A stretch of DNA of 36,989 nucleotides. Origin: Clostridia bacterium (GTDB taxonomy: Bacteria > Bacillota > Clostridia > Oscillospirales > CAG-272). Position 1 is the first letter of the stretch. Every line of letters begins with the position of its first letter. A program made the position numbers and the translations under genes. A model generated the notes under the pieces. That model searched no databases. It was not told the origin of the DNA and saw nothing but the letters and a program-made list of their open reading frames with translations. The DNA lies in the NCBI GenBank assembly GCA_017472255.1, contig JAFUQU010000019.1, positions 1 through 36,989 on the forward strand, written 5' to 3'. Shown here in pieces: positions 1 to 9,585 of the stretch.

Positions 1-97
1 AGCTGCGGGACATGTGGCGGGATTTGCAGATTGCACGCTGCGACATCCCGGTACTCCGTAACAGGAGTATGAGTTTCACCTCAATTTTTCTGGCCAT
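1..97 (-). CDS. istA: IS21-family transposase IstA, N-terminus only (cut by window edge)
   Basis: The minus strand reads from an ATG at 97 for 32 codons to the window edge: MARKIEVKLILLLRSTGMSQ, then RAICKSRHMSRS. This resembles the N-terminal helix-turn-helix of IS21-family IstA, where a basic MxRK start leads into a helix, GxSQRAI and RHMS. A GGAGGG ribosome site lies at about 106-111, a good distance from the ATG. The rest of istA and the ATPase gene istB would lie left of the window. The call rests on family resemblance over a short stretch. The only realistic alternative is another HTH-containing transposase or resolvase. Whether the element is intact cannot be seen. Confidence 0.72.
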   Translation of the reverse strand, partial: MARKIEVKLILLLRSTGMSQRAICKSRHMSRS

Positions 98-110
98 ATA
101 TTTGGCCCTC

Positions 111-157
111 CTTTGTTGTATTCGAAGCGACTGCTTCGCTTTTATTATACAACAAAG
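111..157 (-). promoter_or_regulatory. istA -10 box inside a long stem-loop ending at the Shine-Dalgarno site
   Basis: CTTTGTTGTA (111-120) and TACAACAAAG (148-157) form a perfect 10-bp inverted repeat. It encloses an inner stem CGAAGC/GCTTCG (123-128/133-138). The minus-strand TATAAT (144-149) lies inside the repeat, and no good -35 box was found. The proximal arm runs straight into the istA Shine-Dalgarno sequence. Only transcripts that start outside the element would contain both arms. Confidence 0.5.
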
Positions 158-203
158 TGGTATCTTTGGGCAGATTTATACGGAATTTGCGCTGTTTCTA
201 CCC

Positions 204-242
204 CCGGTACGCTTCCGTGGACTACCGGTATCCTTCCGTGGA
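204..242 (-). repeat. Two direct repeats, probable IS21 terminal transposase-binding sites
   Basis: CCGGTACGCTTCCGTGGA (204-221) and CCGGTATCCTTCCGTGGA (225-242) match at 16 of 18 positions with a 21-bp period. They lie upstream of istA, where IS21-family elements carry repeated internal binding sites near the left end. A more degenerate third copy may follow at about 245-263. The exact tip of the element (5'-TG...) could not be fixed, nor could a target duplication. Confidence 0.5.
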
Positions 243-299
243 TCGGTGGTCTCTTTCGCGGGGAATATTCATTCGGATTTGGATTGCTCAAGTGCACCA

Positions 300-328
300 G
301 AAAACCACCGGCTATGCCGGTGGTTTTC
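300..328. terminator. Perfect hairpin, probable bidirectional terminator
   Basis: The arms AAAACCACCGGC and GCCGGTGGTTTT form a 12-bp stem around a TAT loop, extended by a G-C pair at 300/328. A runs on one side and T runs on the other make it usable in either direction. No gene ends next to it in this window, so it may insulate the IS element. Confidence 0.6.
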
Positions 329-336
329 AGTTATAT

Positions 337-406
337 TCGGCTGACGCCGAGTTCTATTGCTGCGCAGTGATATTCGCCTGCGGCGAGTGATATTGGGCTG
401 CGCCCA
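337..406. repeat. Tandem array of four covarying mini-hairpins
   Basis: Four units start at 337, 357, 374 and 394. The stems are TCGGC/GCCGA, TTGC/GCAG (with one T-G pair), TCGCC/GGCGA and TGGGC/GCCCA. The last three units share a TGC loop, and the linkers resemble AGTGATATT. The stem sequence differs from unit to unit, but pairing is kept. Confidence 0.6.
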
Positions 407-496
407 GTTTGAAGTGACAAGCGGACATAGGATTTTGATATATTTGTTGATTGGAAATTTGTATATCGGGCGGTGGGGATTTTGATTCGTCATCGG

Positions 497-525
497 TTGA
501 CGAACGGGCGATTTTGTGTTATAAT
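497..525 (+). promoter_or_regulatory. Sigma-A promoter of the GH28-like enzyme/ABC exporter operon
   Basis: TTGACG (497-502), a 17-bp spacer and TATAAT (520-525), about 40 bp before the ATG at 567. The predicted transcript starts near 532. Confidence 0.8.
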
Positions 526-566
526 TAACATACTGATTTTATTTCCATATGAAAGGAAGAAAAATA

Positions 567-1964
567 ATGCCAACATTTTACAACATTTCCCGCGGCTATG
601 ACAAGCTGTCGGATGCGTTCGATGTGCGCTGCGGCGATACTCGGCTGGATGTGCTCCGATGTGATGTCTCCGCTGCGCCTATCAATCAGGTCTGGCCGGG
701 CTATCAGCGCCCCTTTGAACAGACCGAACCGTCATGGTACACCTCGCTTGGGGTGGAGGGTGAGTTTACACTGACTATTACGCCGACCAAGCCTTTCCGC
801 GAGGTCATCGTCCGCCCGCTGTCCAGGAAAATCACGCCGGTCATTGAAGGCGGCAGCATCAACATTGCTTTTCCCGGCGTGGGACAGTATTCCGTTGAGC
901 TGGACGGCAGGCACCATGTGCTCACCGTTTTTGCCAATCCCGAGAAGGATTTCGGCGTCAGCGAAGGAGGCGGCGTGCTTTACTTTAGTCCCGGCGTACA
1001 CAGACCGGGCATGATCGCGCTGGAGGACAATCAGACCGTTTACATCGACCATGACGCCGTGGTTTACGGCGGGTTCAGCGCGTCCGGGAAGAAAAATCTC
1101 CGCGTGCTGGGCTACGGCATTCTGGACAACTCGGAGGTCGAGCGCGGCAAAGGCTCGCCCATCGGCTTCTCCCTCTGCGAAAACGTACTGGTTGAAGGCA
1201 TCACCGTCGTCAACTCCGCCGCTTGGAGTATGCACTTCGCGGGCTGCACCAACGTGAAGGTGGACAACATCAAGCTCATTGGTATGTGGCGCTACAATTC
1301 CGACGGCTGCGATTTCACCAACTGCACCAACACCCTGTTGACGGGAAGCTATCTGCGCAATTACGACGACTGCGTGGTCGTCAAGGGTTTGAAAGGCAAC
1401 CGCCATCTGCCCGTCCGCAACGTACAGGCGGAAAAATGCGTCCTTTGGTGCGACTGGGGTCGGGCGCTGGAAATCGGTGCGGAAACCTGCGCGCCAACCT
1501 TCCGGGGCGTGCGGTTCACCGACTGCGACATCATCCACGGCGACTCGGTGATGATGGATCTTCAGCACGGCGACATTGCCAACATTTCGGACATCGATTT
1601 TGAGAACATCCGCTGCGAGTACACGGCTACAGCCGACGCGCCCGTTCTCCAGCAGGCGCCCGGCGAGGTCTACGTCAACCGCAATCCCGCTCATATGCCC
1701 GCGCTGTTCATCGTGCAGACGGTTCACACCATGTGGTCAACGGACGATCGCACCGGCAACATTGACAATGTGCGGTTCCGCGATATTTCGGTTGTCACCG
1801 AGGACGGGCGGATTCCGCCGTCCCGCGCCGACGCGCTGGCGGCTGACACCCATGTGAAGGGCGTACATTTTGAAAATATCACGGTCAACGGCAAAAGAAT
1901 CGACAGCTTCGAAGCGCTTCACTTCCATGTTGGTCAAGGCGTGGAGGACATCGACATATGCTGA
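567..1964 (+). CDS. GH28-like right-handed beta-helix glycosidase (polygalacturonase superfamily)
   Basis: This 465-residue protein probably hydrolyses glycosidic bonds in a pectin-like or other uronic-acid or deoxyhexose glycan. Residues about 1-140 form a beta-rich N-terminal region. Repeated Asn/Gly-rich strands of a pectin-lyase-fold helix follow. NSDG (244-247) and DDC (267-269) match the first two GH28 active-site blocks, which supply catalytic Asp residues. The usual GHG block appears replaced by WGRALEIGAE (about 297-306), so the specificity is probably not classical polygalacturonan. There is no signal peptide, which suggests action on imported oligosaccharides. The ATG at 567 follows AAAGGAAG at good spacing; the in-frame ATG at 549 has no ribosome site. 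The stop overlaps the start of the ABC transporter gene by 7 nt, so the two are coupled. Superfamily is confident, substrate unknown. Confidence 0.75.
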   Translation: MPTFYNISRGYDKLSDAFDVRCGDTRLDVLRCDVSAAPINQVWPGYQRPFEQTEPSWYTSLGVEGEFTLTITPTKPFREVIVRPLSRKITPVIEGGSINIAFPGVGQYSVELDGRHHVLTVFANPEKDFGVSEGGGVLYFSPGVHRPGMIALEDNQTVYIDHDAVVYGGFSASGKKNLRVLGYGILDNSEVERGKGSPIGFSLCENVLVEGITVVNSAAWSMHFAGCTNVKVDNIKLIGMWRYNSDGCDFTNCTNTLLTGSYLRNYDDCVVVKGLKGNRHLPVRNVQAEKCVLWCDWGRALEIGAETCAPTFRGVRFTDCDIIHGDSVMMDLQHGDIANISDIDFENIRCEYTATADAPVLQQAPGEVYVNRNPAHMPALFIVQTVHTMWSTDDRTGNIDNVRFRDISVVTEDGRIPPSRADALAADTHVKGVHFENITVNGKRIDSFEALHFHVGQGVEDIDIC

Positions 1965-3673
1965 AACGCTTCTTTGCTTACTATAAACCCCATATGCGCA
2001 TTTTTCTGGCAGACATGGGCGCGTCGCTGCTGGTGGCGCTCATCGGCATCGTCTACCCCATGGTCACGCGGAAAATGCTCAACGACCTGATTCCCAACCG
2101 CAACTACCGGATGGTGGTGCTGTTCGGATTGACACTGCTGGGGCTGTATTTCATGAAAATGCTGCTGAACTACTTCATCCAGTATTACGGTCACGTGATG
2201 GGCGTACGGATGCAGGCCGAGATGCGCTCGGATATGTTCCGCCAGCTGGAACGGCTGCCCTATAGCTTCTACGACGATCACGAAACCGGCAAAATCATGT
2301 CCCGCATGACCAACGACCTGATGGACATCAGCGAACTTGCACACCACGGTCCGGAAAACGTGCTGATTTCTTCCATTTCGGTAATTACCGCGTTCATCTA
2401 CCTTAGTTCGATTAACTTCTGGCTGACGCTGATTATCTTCGCCTGTGTGCCGTTTTTGATCATCATCGCCGTGGCGCTTCGTAAGAAGATGCGCAACGCA
2501 TTTATGAAAAGCCGCCAGTCGGTGGCGCAGATCAACGCGGCGCTGGAAAGCAGCGTATCGGGCATCCGCGTGACGAAGGCGTTCAACAACGCGAAGAAGG
2601 AGCAGGACAAATTCGAGGAGGGCAACAAGGAGTTCGTTCAGGCTCGCCGCGAAGCCTATCAGGCGATGGGACAGTTCCACTCCGGCACGGCGTTTGTCAC
2701 CGACGTGTTCAACGTGGTGGTGCTCATCGCGGGCGGATTGTTCCTGTACAACGGGGCGATTCAGCTGGGCGACTACTCGGCGTTCATCGTGTCGGTGAGT
2801 ATGTTCATCACGCCGGTCATGACGCTGATCAACTTCATGGAGCAATACCAGAACGGCGTCACCGGCTTCGAGCGCTTCCTTGAAATCATGGACGCCGAGC
2901 CGGAACGCGACGCGCCGGACGCGGTGGACGCAGGACGTGTGGAGGGACACATCGAGTTCCGCCACGTGACCTACGCTTACAACGATTCGAGCGATGTTCT
3001 CAAGGACATCAGCCTGAACATTCCGAAGGGCGAGACCTTCGCGCTGGTGGGACCGTCGGGCGGCGGCAAGACCACGATCTGCCATCTGATTCCCCACTTT
3101 TATGACGTAACGGACGGAGAAATCCTCATCGACGGAAAGGAAATCCACACCCTGACCGCCGAATCCCTGCGGCGAAGCATCGGCATCGTGCAGCAGGACA
3201 TTTACCTTTTCAACGCAAGCATCCGGGAAAACATCCTCTACGGTCGGCTGGACGCCACCGACGAGGAGGTTGTGGAAGCCGCCAAGCGCGCCAACATCCA
3301 CGACTACATCATGAGCCTTCCCGAAGGCTACGAAACCCAGATTGGCGAGCGGGGCGTGCGGCTGTCCGGCGGACAGAAGCAGCGTCTCTCCATCGCCCGC
3401 GTATTCCTTAAAAATCCCCCGATTCTCATTCTCGATGAAGCGACCAGCGCGCTGGACAACACCACCGAGATTATGATTCAGCAGGCGCTGGACGAGCTTT
3501 GCAAGGGGCGCACCACGCTGGTGGTTGCCCACCGTCTCTCGACCGTGAAGAACGCGGACGAGATCGCCGTGATCTCCGACGGTTCGATCATCGAACAGGG
3601 CAGTCACGACGAGCTGATTGAGAAAAATGGCGTTTATGCGAAGCTGTATTCACAGCAGTTTCGTGAGCAGTAA
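1958..3673 (+). CDS. ABC transporter, fused permease/ATPase half-exporter
   Basis: The 571-residue protein is a type-I ABC exporter half-molecule in the cytoplasmic membrane. Residues about 1-310 hold the six-helix permease domain with an MSRMTND coupling segment near 114-120. Residues about 330-571 hold the nucleotide-binding domain: Walker A GPSGGGKT (365-372), signature LSGGQ (469-473), Walker B ILILD (489-493) with catalytic E494, and a later H in VVAHRLST. All catalytic residues are present, so a homodimer with two active sites is expected. A GGAGG ribosome site lies 10 nt before the ATG, inside the end of the beta-helix enzyme gene. The substrate is unknown. Pairing of an exporter with a glycosidase is unusual and may be only positional. 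Confidence 0.88.
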   Translation: MLKRFFAYYKPHMRIFLADMGASLLVALIGIVYPMVTRKMLNDLIPNRNYRMVVLFGLTLLGLYFMKMLLNYFIQYYGHVMGVRMQAEMRSDMFRQLERLPYSFYDDHETGKIMSRMTNDLMDISELAHHGPENVLISSISVITAFIYLSSINFWLTLIIFACVPFLIIIAVALRKKMRNAFMKSRQSVAQINAALESSVSGIRVTKAFNNAKKEQDKFEEGNKEFVQARREAYQAMGQFHSGTAFVTDVFNVVVLIAGGLFLYNGAIQLGDYSAFIVSVSMFITPVMTLINFMEQYQNGVTGFERFLEIMDAEPERDAPDAVDAGRVEGHIEFRHVTYAYNDSSDVLKDISLNIPKGETFALVGPSGGGKTTICHLIPHFYDVTDGEILIDGKEIHTLTAESLRRSIGIVQQDIYLFNASIRENILYGRLDATDEEVVEAAKRANIHDYIMSLPEGYETQIGERGVRLSGGQKQRLSIARVFLKNPPILILDEATSALDNTTEIMIQQALDELCKGRTTLVVAHRLSTVKNADEIAVISDGSIIEQGSHDELIEKNGVYAKLYSQQFREQ

Positions 3674-3676
3674 TTG

Positions 3677-3717
3677 AAAACCAGAGGCGCTCGGTTGGGC
3701 GCCTCTGGTTTTTGTTT
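3677..3717 (+). terminator. Rho-independent terminator of the GH28-like/ABC operon
   Basis: A 14-bp stem (3677-3690/3699-3712, core CCAGAGGCGC/GCGCCTCTGG) has an 8-nt loop and is followed by TTTGTTT. It starts four bases after the TAA of the ABC gene. Confidence 0.85.
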
Positions 3718-3736
3718 GATTGTGGTTGTTCGTTCC

Positions 3737-3755
3737 GGGCGACCATCGGTCGCCC
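3737..3755. repeat. REP-like palindrome with GCGACC core
   Basis: GGGCGACC-ATC-GGTCGCCC forms an 8-bp stem with a triloop between two convergent terminators. The inner core GCGACC-N3-GGTCGC recurs at 10653-10667. The position suggests an interspersed palindromic repeat, not a third terminator. Confidence 0.45.
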
Positions 3756-3816
3756 GCCAAACGTGCGAGCAGAACCAACCTTCCCCAGCCCCTCCTCATC
3801 CCCTTCCCCACCGCAA

Positions 3817-3847
3817 AAAAGAATCCGCGCAAAGCGCGGATTCTTTT
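3817..3847 (-). terminator. Terminator of the CBM6-like surface protein gene
   Basis: AAAAGAATCCGCGC (3817-3830) and GCGCGGATTCTTTT (3834-3847) form a 14-bp stem. On the minus strand it is followed by further T residues. It lies 24 bp past the stop codon. Confidence 0.85.
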
Positions 3848-3870
3848 AATCCAATTAAGTATGACTCAGA

Positions 3871-5028
3871 TTAGTGAGCTCTCTTCTTGGAAGCAACCAC
3901 GATAGCAGCAGCGGAAACTACAGCCAGGATTGCGAAACCGATGGTCTCGTCGCCGGTGGAAGCGGATGCGTTAGCAGCAGCCTCAGCCTCAGCAGCGATC
4001 TGCTCAGCGGACTTGATAACAGTGTCAGACTCGGTGAACTTCACGGTGGTGAAGGAACCAGACACAGTGGTCAGCCACTTAACGATGACGGTGTGCTTGC
4101 CGTTGGGAACTTCGATGTCAGCAGTGAAGTCCTTAGCCTTGTCGAGAGTCCAACCACCAGTAGAACCAGCCGAGATGGTAGCAGCAGGCTCGCCCAGCGG
4201 GTCGTCGATGAAGATGCCCAGAGTAGCTGCAGCGTCGCCACCGTTAGCGTAAGAAATGGTAACCTTCTTAGCGCCCTTGGAACCGAAGTCAACGTTCGAA
4301 TAAACGATCATGTCGTCCTGGTAGGAATAACCGCAGCCGTGGTTGTCAACCCACTTAATGGGGTTGGAACCGGACCAGATGTAGTCCAGGATCAGAGAAC
4401 CGTTGTTGGTCAGAACGCAGCCCTCGAATGCGTTGTAGGAGGGCAGATCCTTCATGGTGCTAGCAACAGTCTTGGTGGTCTTGATTTCCTTGTCAGCCTC
4501 AACGAACTGAATCCAGTCATAAGAACCGGACTTATCGTTGGTAGCGATGAAGTAAACGTTGTGCTTACCTGCGGAAACCTGGACGTCAGCCTTGAACTCC
4601 TGATGGTTCACGATCTCAGAACCCTTGGTAGTACCAGCCTTTACAGAGAACTCTGCAACGGGGTTACCGAAGATGTTGTCAACGTAGATCGCGAAGGTGG
4701 TGGGTTCATCCGTAGCGGGGTCCTGAAGATGGTAACCGAAGTTTACGATTACCTGCTTAGCACCCTTGGAACCGAAGTCCACGTCCTTGTAGCCAGCGGT
4801 GTCACCGTAACCGTTACGACCGGTACCATAGTTACCAGCGTAGCAGAATGCGTTGCCACCCTGACCCTTGTTAGAATTGTAACCGTTGTTATCCCACATA
4901 ATAGTGGTCTTGTCGGTTACGCGGAAGGTCTCCTTGTCGAATGCAGAAGTGCCAGCGGCCGAGGTGGGCATAGCAAAAGCTGCAACGATAAGGAGCATTG
5001 CCAGGGAAAGGGAAAGAAGCTTTTTCAT
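3871..5028 (-). CDS. Secreted, membrane-anchored protein with two CBM6-like domains
   Basis: A 385-residue surface protein, probably glycan-binding. Residues 1-25 are a signal peptide ending near TSAAG. Two beta-sandwich regions follow (about 40-180 and 220-336). Each has VDFGSKGAK near its start (83-91, 246-254) and an AGKHxVY or NGKHTV block plus a DWIQF or TTVKF ending, as in CBM6-type carbohydrate-binding modules. An Ala/Glu-rich stalk (about 340-356) leads to STGD (357-360), a hydrophobic stretch and the tail KKRAH, which looks like an atypical sorting or anchor signal. No catalytic domain is seen. The ATG at 5028 sits 8 nt after GGAGG; the ATG at 5043 overlaps that ribosome site and is rejected. 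A strong promoter suggests abundant expression. The binding target is unknown. Confidence 0.78.
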   Translation of the reverse strand: MKKLLSLSLAMLLIVAAFAMPTSAAGTSAFDKETFRVTDKTTIMWDNNGYNSNKGQGGNAFCYAGNYGTGRNGYGDTAGYKDVDFGSKGAKQVIVNFGYHLQDPATDEPTTFAIYVDNIFGNPVAEFSVKAGTTKGSEIVNHQEFKADVQVSAGKHNVYFIATNDKSGSYDWIQFVEADKEIKTTKTVASTMKDLPSYNAFEGCVLTNNGSLILDYIWSGSNPIKWVDNHGCGYSYQDDMIVYSNVDFGSKGAKKVTISYANGGDAAATLGIFIDDPLGEPAATISAGSTGGWTLDKAKDFTADIEVPNGKHTVIVKWLTTVSGSFTTVKFTESDTVIKSAEQIAAEAEAAANASASTGDETIGFAILAVVSAAAIVVASKKRAH

Positions 5029-5104
5029 CTGGTTATCCTCCAAATGTGAAATTTATTTAAGCCTACAAAATATGTTTCCGCATACTTTGAATGCTTACGG
5101 TAAT

Positions 5105-5133
5105 ACTATAACATAAAAAAACCGAAATGTCAA
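5105..5133 (-). promoter_or_regulatory. Sigma-A promoter of the CBM6-like surface protein gene
   Basis: On the minus strand TTGACA (5128-5133), a 17-bp spacer and TATAGT (5105-5110), giving a leader of about 70 nt. Confidence 0.8.
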
Positions 5134-5200
5134 TACTTTAGTCATAAATTTCTGCGATATTTTTTTCAAAAATCCCCCCAAAAAAGCGTTTTCGCCGTTC

Positions 5201-5286
5201 TGCACAAAAAAGTTGTTTTCAATTTTACGTATCGGATTCACCGCGGTATCACGCTAACGCAATAGCAGCGTGCACAATAAAGTTGT
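5201..5286. repeat. 16-bp direct repeat, 70-bp period, upstream of the atp promoter
   Basis: TGCACAAAAAAGTTGT (5201-5216) and TGCACAATAAAGTTGT (5271-5286) differ at one position. Each contains ACAA-N5-TTGT half-sites, as expected of a protein-binding site. Confidence 0.45.
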
Positions 5287-5318
5287 GGGAAAAATTTCAT
5301 CGCCCCCTAAGTTGACTA

Positions 5319-5347
5319 TTGACGGCACTTCGCTTTTATGATATAAT
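5319..5347 (+). promoter_or_regulatory. Sigma-A promoter of the ATP synthase operon
   Basis: TTGACG (5319-5324), a 17-bp spacer and TATAAT (5342-5347). Transcription would start near 5354, after the ATG at 5351, which excludes that codon as the atpI start. Confidence 0.85.
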
Positions 5348-5386
5348 TAAATGGTAAATATTTATATGGAGGTGTGTCGGACATCC

Positions 5387-5791
5387 ATGATTAAACTTGA
5401 CGCAACCGTTCGCCGGGAATCGCGCTACATCGCGGGCTGGGTGCTTGTGCTGAGCCTTGTGATGGAGGCGGTGTTTCTGGTGATCGGACAGTGGGATTAT
5501 ACCGTCCTGCTGGGCAATCTGCTCGGCGGCAGTGTGGCGACGTTCAACTTCCTGCTGATGGGAATGACTGTACAGCAGGCATTGGAAAAGGAGGAAAAAG
5601 AATCTAAAGATTTTATGCGAACCTCCCAGACTCTGCGCACATTGATGCAGTTTCTGGCGGCGGTGCTGGGTGTGGCGCTTCCCTGCTTCTCCATTCCGGC
5701 GACGCTGATTCCCCTGTTTTTCCCTCGGATCGCCATCGCGTTCCGCCCGCTCTTTGACAAAAAGAGCGCTGACAATTCCAAGGAGGTGTAA
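5387..5791 (+). CDS. atpI: ATP synthase protein I-like membrane protein
   Basis: A 134-residue membrane protein with four hydrophobic segments (about 14-33, 38-60, 85-103 and 104-118), first gene of the ATP synthase operon. AtpI-type proteins assist assembly of the c-ring and have been linked to Mg2+ or Ca2+ supply. The sequence is poorly conserved, so the name rests largely on position and topology. The ATG at 5387 is chosen because the promoter at 5319-5347 would leave the upstream ATG untranscribed; GGAGG (5368-5372) is 14 nt away, longer than usual. The gap to atpB is 6 nt. Confidence 0.7.
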   Translation: MIKLDATVRRESRYIAGWVLVLSLVMEAVFLVIGQWDYTVLLGNLLGGSVATFNFLLMGMTVQQALEKEEKESKDFMRTSQTLRTLMQFLAAVLGVALPCFSIPATLIPLFFPRIAIAFRPLFDKKSADNSKEV

Positions 5792-5797
5792 TTTTTT

Positions 5798-6712
5798 ATG
5801 GAAATACGCAGCCACCGCTTCCGGGTGGTTGACATTCTCCTGCTCTGCGGCGTAATCCTGCCGCCCGTTCTCGGTATGGTAATCAAAATCCTCACCAATT
5901 CGCCATCTGGCGGCATTGAAATTTCGGGCGCACGGATTTACTTCACCCTCGACCTTCCCTTCCAGTCCCTGCCCATCACCGAGGCGCAGGTGAACTCCTG
6001 GCTGGTCGTCATCTCAATTTTCTTCTTATGTCTATATCTCACCCACGGGCTTGCCGTGAAGGCAGTTACAAAACGCCAGCTGCTGGCCGAGTGGATTGTA
6101 AAAACCACCGAAAACATGATAAGCGGCAACATGGGCGACTATTTTATCAAGGTCGCGCGGGGCGCCTTCGCACCCTTTGTGGCGGGCATCATGGCGCTGT
6201 CGGCGTTCTCGAGCCTGCTGTCCCTGCTGGGACTGTACGCGCCCACCTCGGACATCAACGTTTCGGCGGGCTGGGCTTTGCTCGTCTTCATTCTGATCAC
6301 TTATTATAAGATGAAGTGCGGTCTTCCCCATTACCTGAAGAGCTTCGCCGAGCCGGTGGCGTTCCTGACGCCGCTGAACGTGATCAGCGAAGTCGCAACC
6401 CCCGTGTCCATGGCGTTCCGTCACTACGGCAACATCCTGTCCGGCTCGGTCATTTCGGTGCTGGTGGCGTCGGCGCTTCAGGGACTGTCCAGTATGCTGC
6501 TGGGCTGGCTGCCGGGCTTTCTCGGCGACATTCCCTTTCTGCAAATCGGCATTCCGGCGATTCTGTCGCTCTACTTCGACATTTTCGGAAGCCTTTTGCA
6601 GGCGTTCATCTTCGCCATGCTGACCATGCTCTACGTGTCCGGCGGCTTCGCCATCGACGACTGGGAGCTGCTTCAGGCGAAAAAGAAACAGAAACTTCAA
6701 ACCCAACAATAA
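5798..6712 (+). CDS. atpB: F0F1 ATP synthase subunit a
   Basis: This 304-residue integral membrane protein forms the ion half-channels next to the c-ring. The essential arginine is R208 in AFRHYGN, matching the LRLFGN block that holds E. coli aR210. QAFIFAMLTMLYV near the C-terminus is the second conserved helix. The residue matching E. coli aGlu219 is Ser, so the access channel differs from the E. coli H+ type. AAGGAGGTG precedes the ATG. It is followed 19 nt later by atpE. Confidence 0.95.
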   Translation: MEIRSHRFRVVDILLLCGVILPPVLGMVIKILTNSPSGGIEISGARIYFTLDLPFQSLPITEAQVNSWLVVISIFFLCLYLTHGLAVKAVTKRQLLAEWIVKTTENMISGNMGDYFIKVARGAFAPFVAGIMALSAFSSLLSLLGLYAPTSDINVSAGWALLVFILITYYKMKCGLPHYLKSFAEPVAFLTPLNVISEVATPVSMAFRHYGNILSGSVISVLVASALQGLSSMLLGWLPGFLGDIPFLQIGIPAILSLYFDIFGSLLQAFIFAMLTMLYVSGGFAIDDWELLQAKKKQKLQTQQ

Positions 6713-6728
6713 AATTCTGGAGGAATAA

Positions 6729-7016
<288 letters not shown>

Positions 7017-7031
7017 GTTCGGGGGAACGGT

Positions 7032-7531
7032 ATGCAGAACCTGGAAGTTATTTCGGTAAATCTGTGGCAGATTCTGATTTCGCTCTGCAACCTGCTGATT
7101 ATTTTTTTAATATTGAAGAAATTTCTCTACGCCCCGGTGAAAAAGATGCTGGCAGCCCGTCAGGCTGAGATCGACAGCGATTACGCCGCCGCCGATGAAG
7201 CCCGCCGCGCCGCCGAATCCGACCGCGCCGCCTACGCCGAAAAGCTGTCCGCCGCACAGGCGGAGGCCGATGAAATGCGCAAGCGCGCCGTCGCCGACGC
7301 GGAGCACCGTTCGGACAAAATCCTCGCCGAGGCGAAGGAAAAGGCGGACAGCATGGTTCGCGCCGCCGAAAACGAGATTGCGCTGGAGCGTCAGAAGGCG
7401 ACGGACGATATCAAAAAGGAAATCGCCGAGGTTTCCACGCAGATCGCGGGCAAGCTGCTGGAGCGTGAGATCGACGAGAACGATCACCGTGAGCTGATCG
7501 ATTCGTTCATCGACAAGATCGGAGAGCGGTC

Positions 7532-7535
<4 letters not shown>
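7032..7535 (+). CDS. atpF: F0F1 ATP synthase subunit b
   Basis: The 167-residue peripheral stalk subunit has one N-terminal membrane helix (about 9-29), a conserved FLYAPVKKML junction (31-40) and a long charged coiled coil rich in Ala/Glu/Lys/Arg to the end. Length and layout are normal for the family. The final codons overlap the atpH start by 4 nt (ATGA). Confidence 0.94.
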
Positions 7536-9579
<2,044 letters not shown>

Positions 9580-9585
9580 TGAACC

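Larger units (their letters stand above)
98..566. other. Intergenic region: IS end, terminator hairpin, hairpin array, promoter
   Basis: No credible gene lies here; the short open frames lack ribosome sites. The region holds the IS21 left end (98 to about 263), a terminator-type hairpin (300-328), four tandem small hairpins (337-406) and a sigma-A promoter (497-525) for the beta-helix enzyme gene. Confidence 0.7.
5029..5386. other. Divergent intergenic region, surface protein gene / ATP synthase operon
   Basis: This stretch has no gene. It contains the two divergent promoters (5105-5133 minus, 5319-5347 plus), AT-rich sequence, a 6-bp inverted repeat CACGCT/AGCGTG (5250-5255/5267-5272) and a near-identical 16-bp direct repeat at 5201-5216 and 5271-5286. 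Confidence 0.7.

Noticed and set aside
337..406. Hairpin array considered as a CRISPR array
   Set aside because: Units are 17-20 bp with no constant repeat of 25-37 bp and no spacers, and no cas gene is present.
1934..3607. 557-codon open frame antisense to the ABC transporter
   Set aside because: It is fully antisense to a gene with all ABC motifs, its translation is His/Asp/Val-rich with no family features, and it has no ribosome site. Codon bias of the GC-rich sense strand explains it.
5351..5386. Upstream ATG for atpI
   Set aside because: The promoter at 5319-5347 predicts transcription from about 5354, after this codon.
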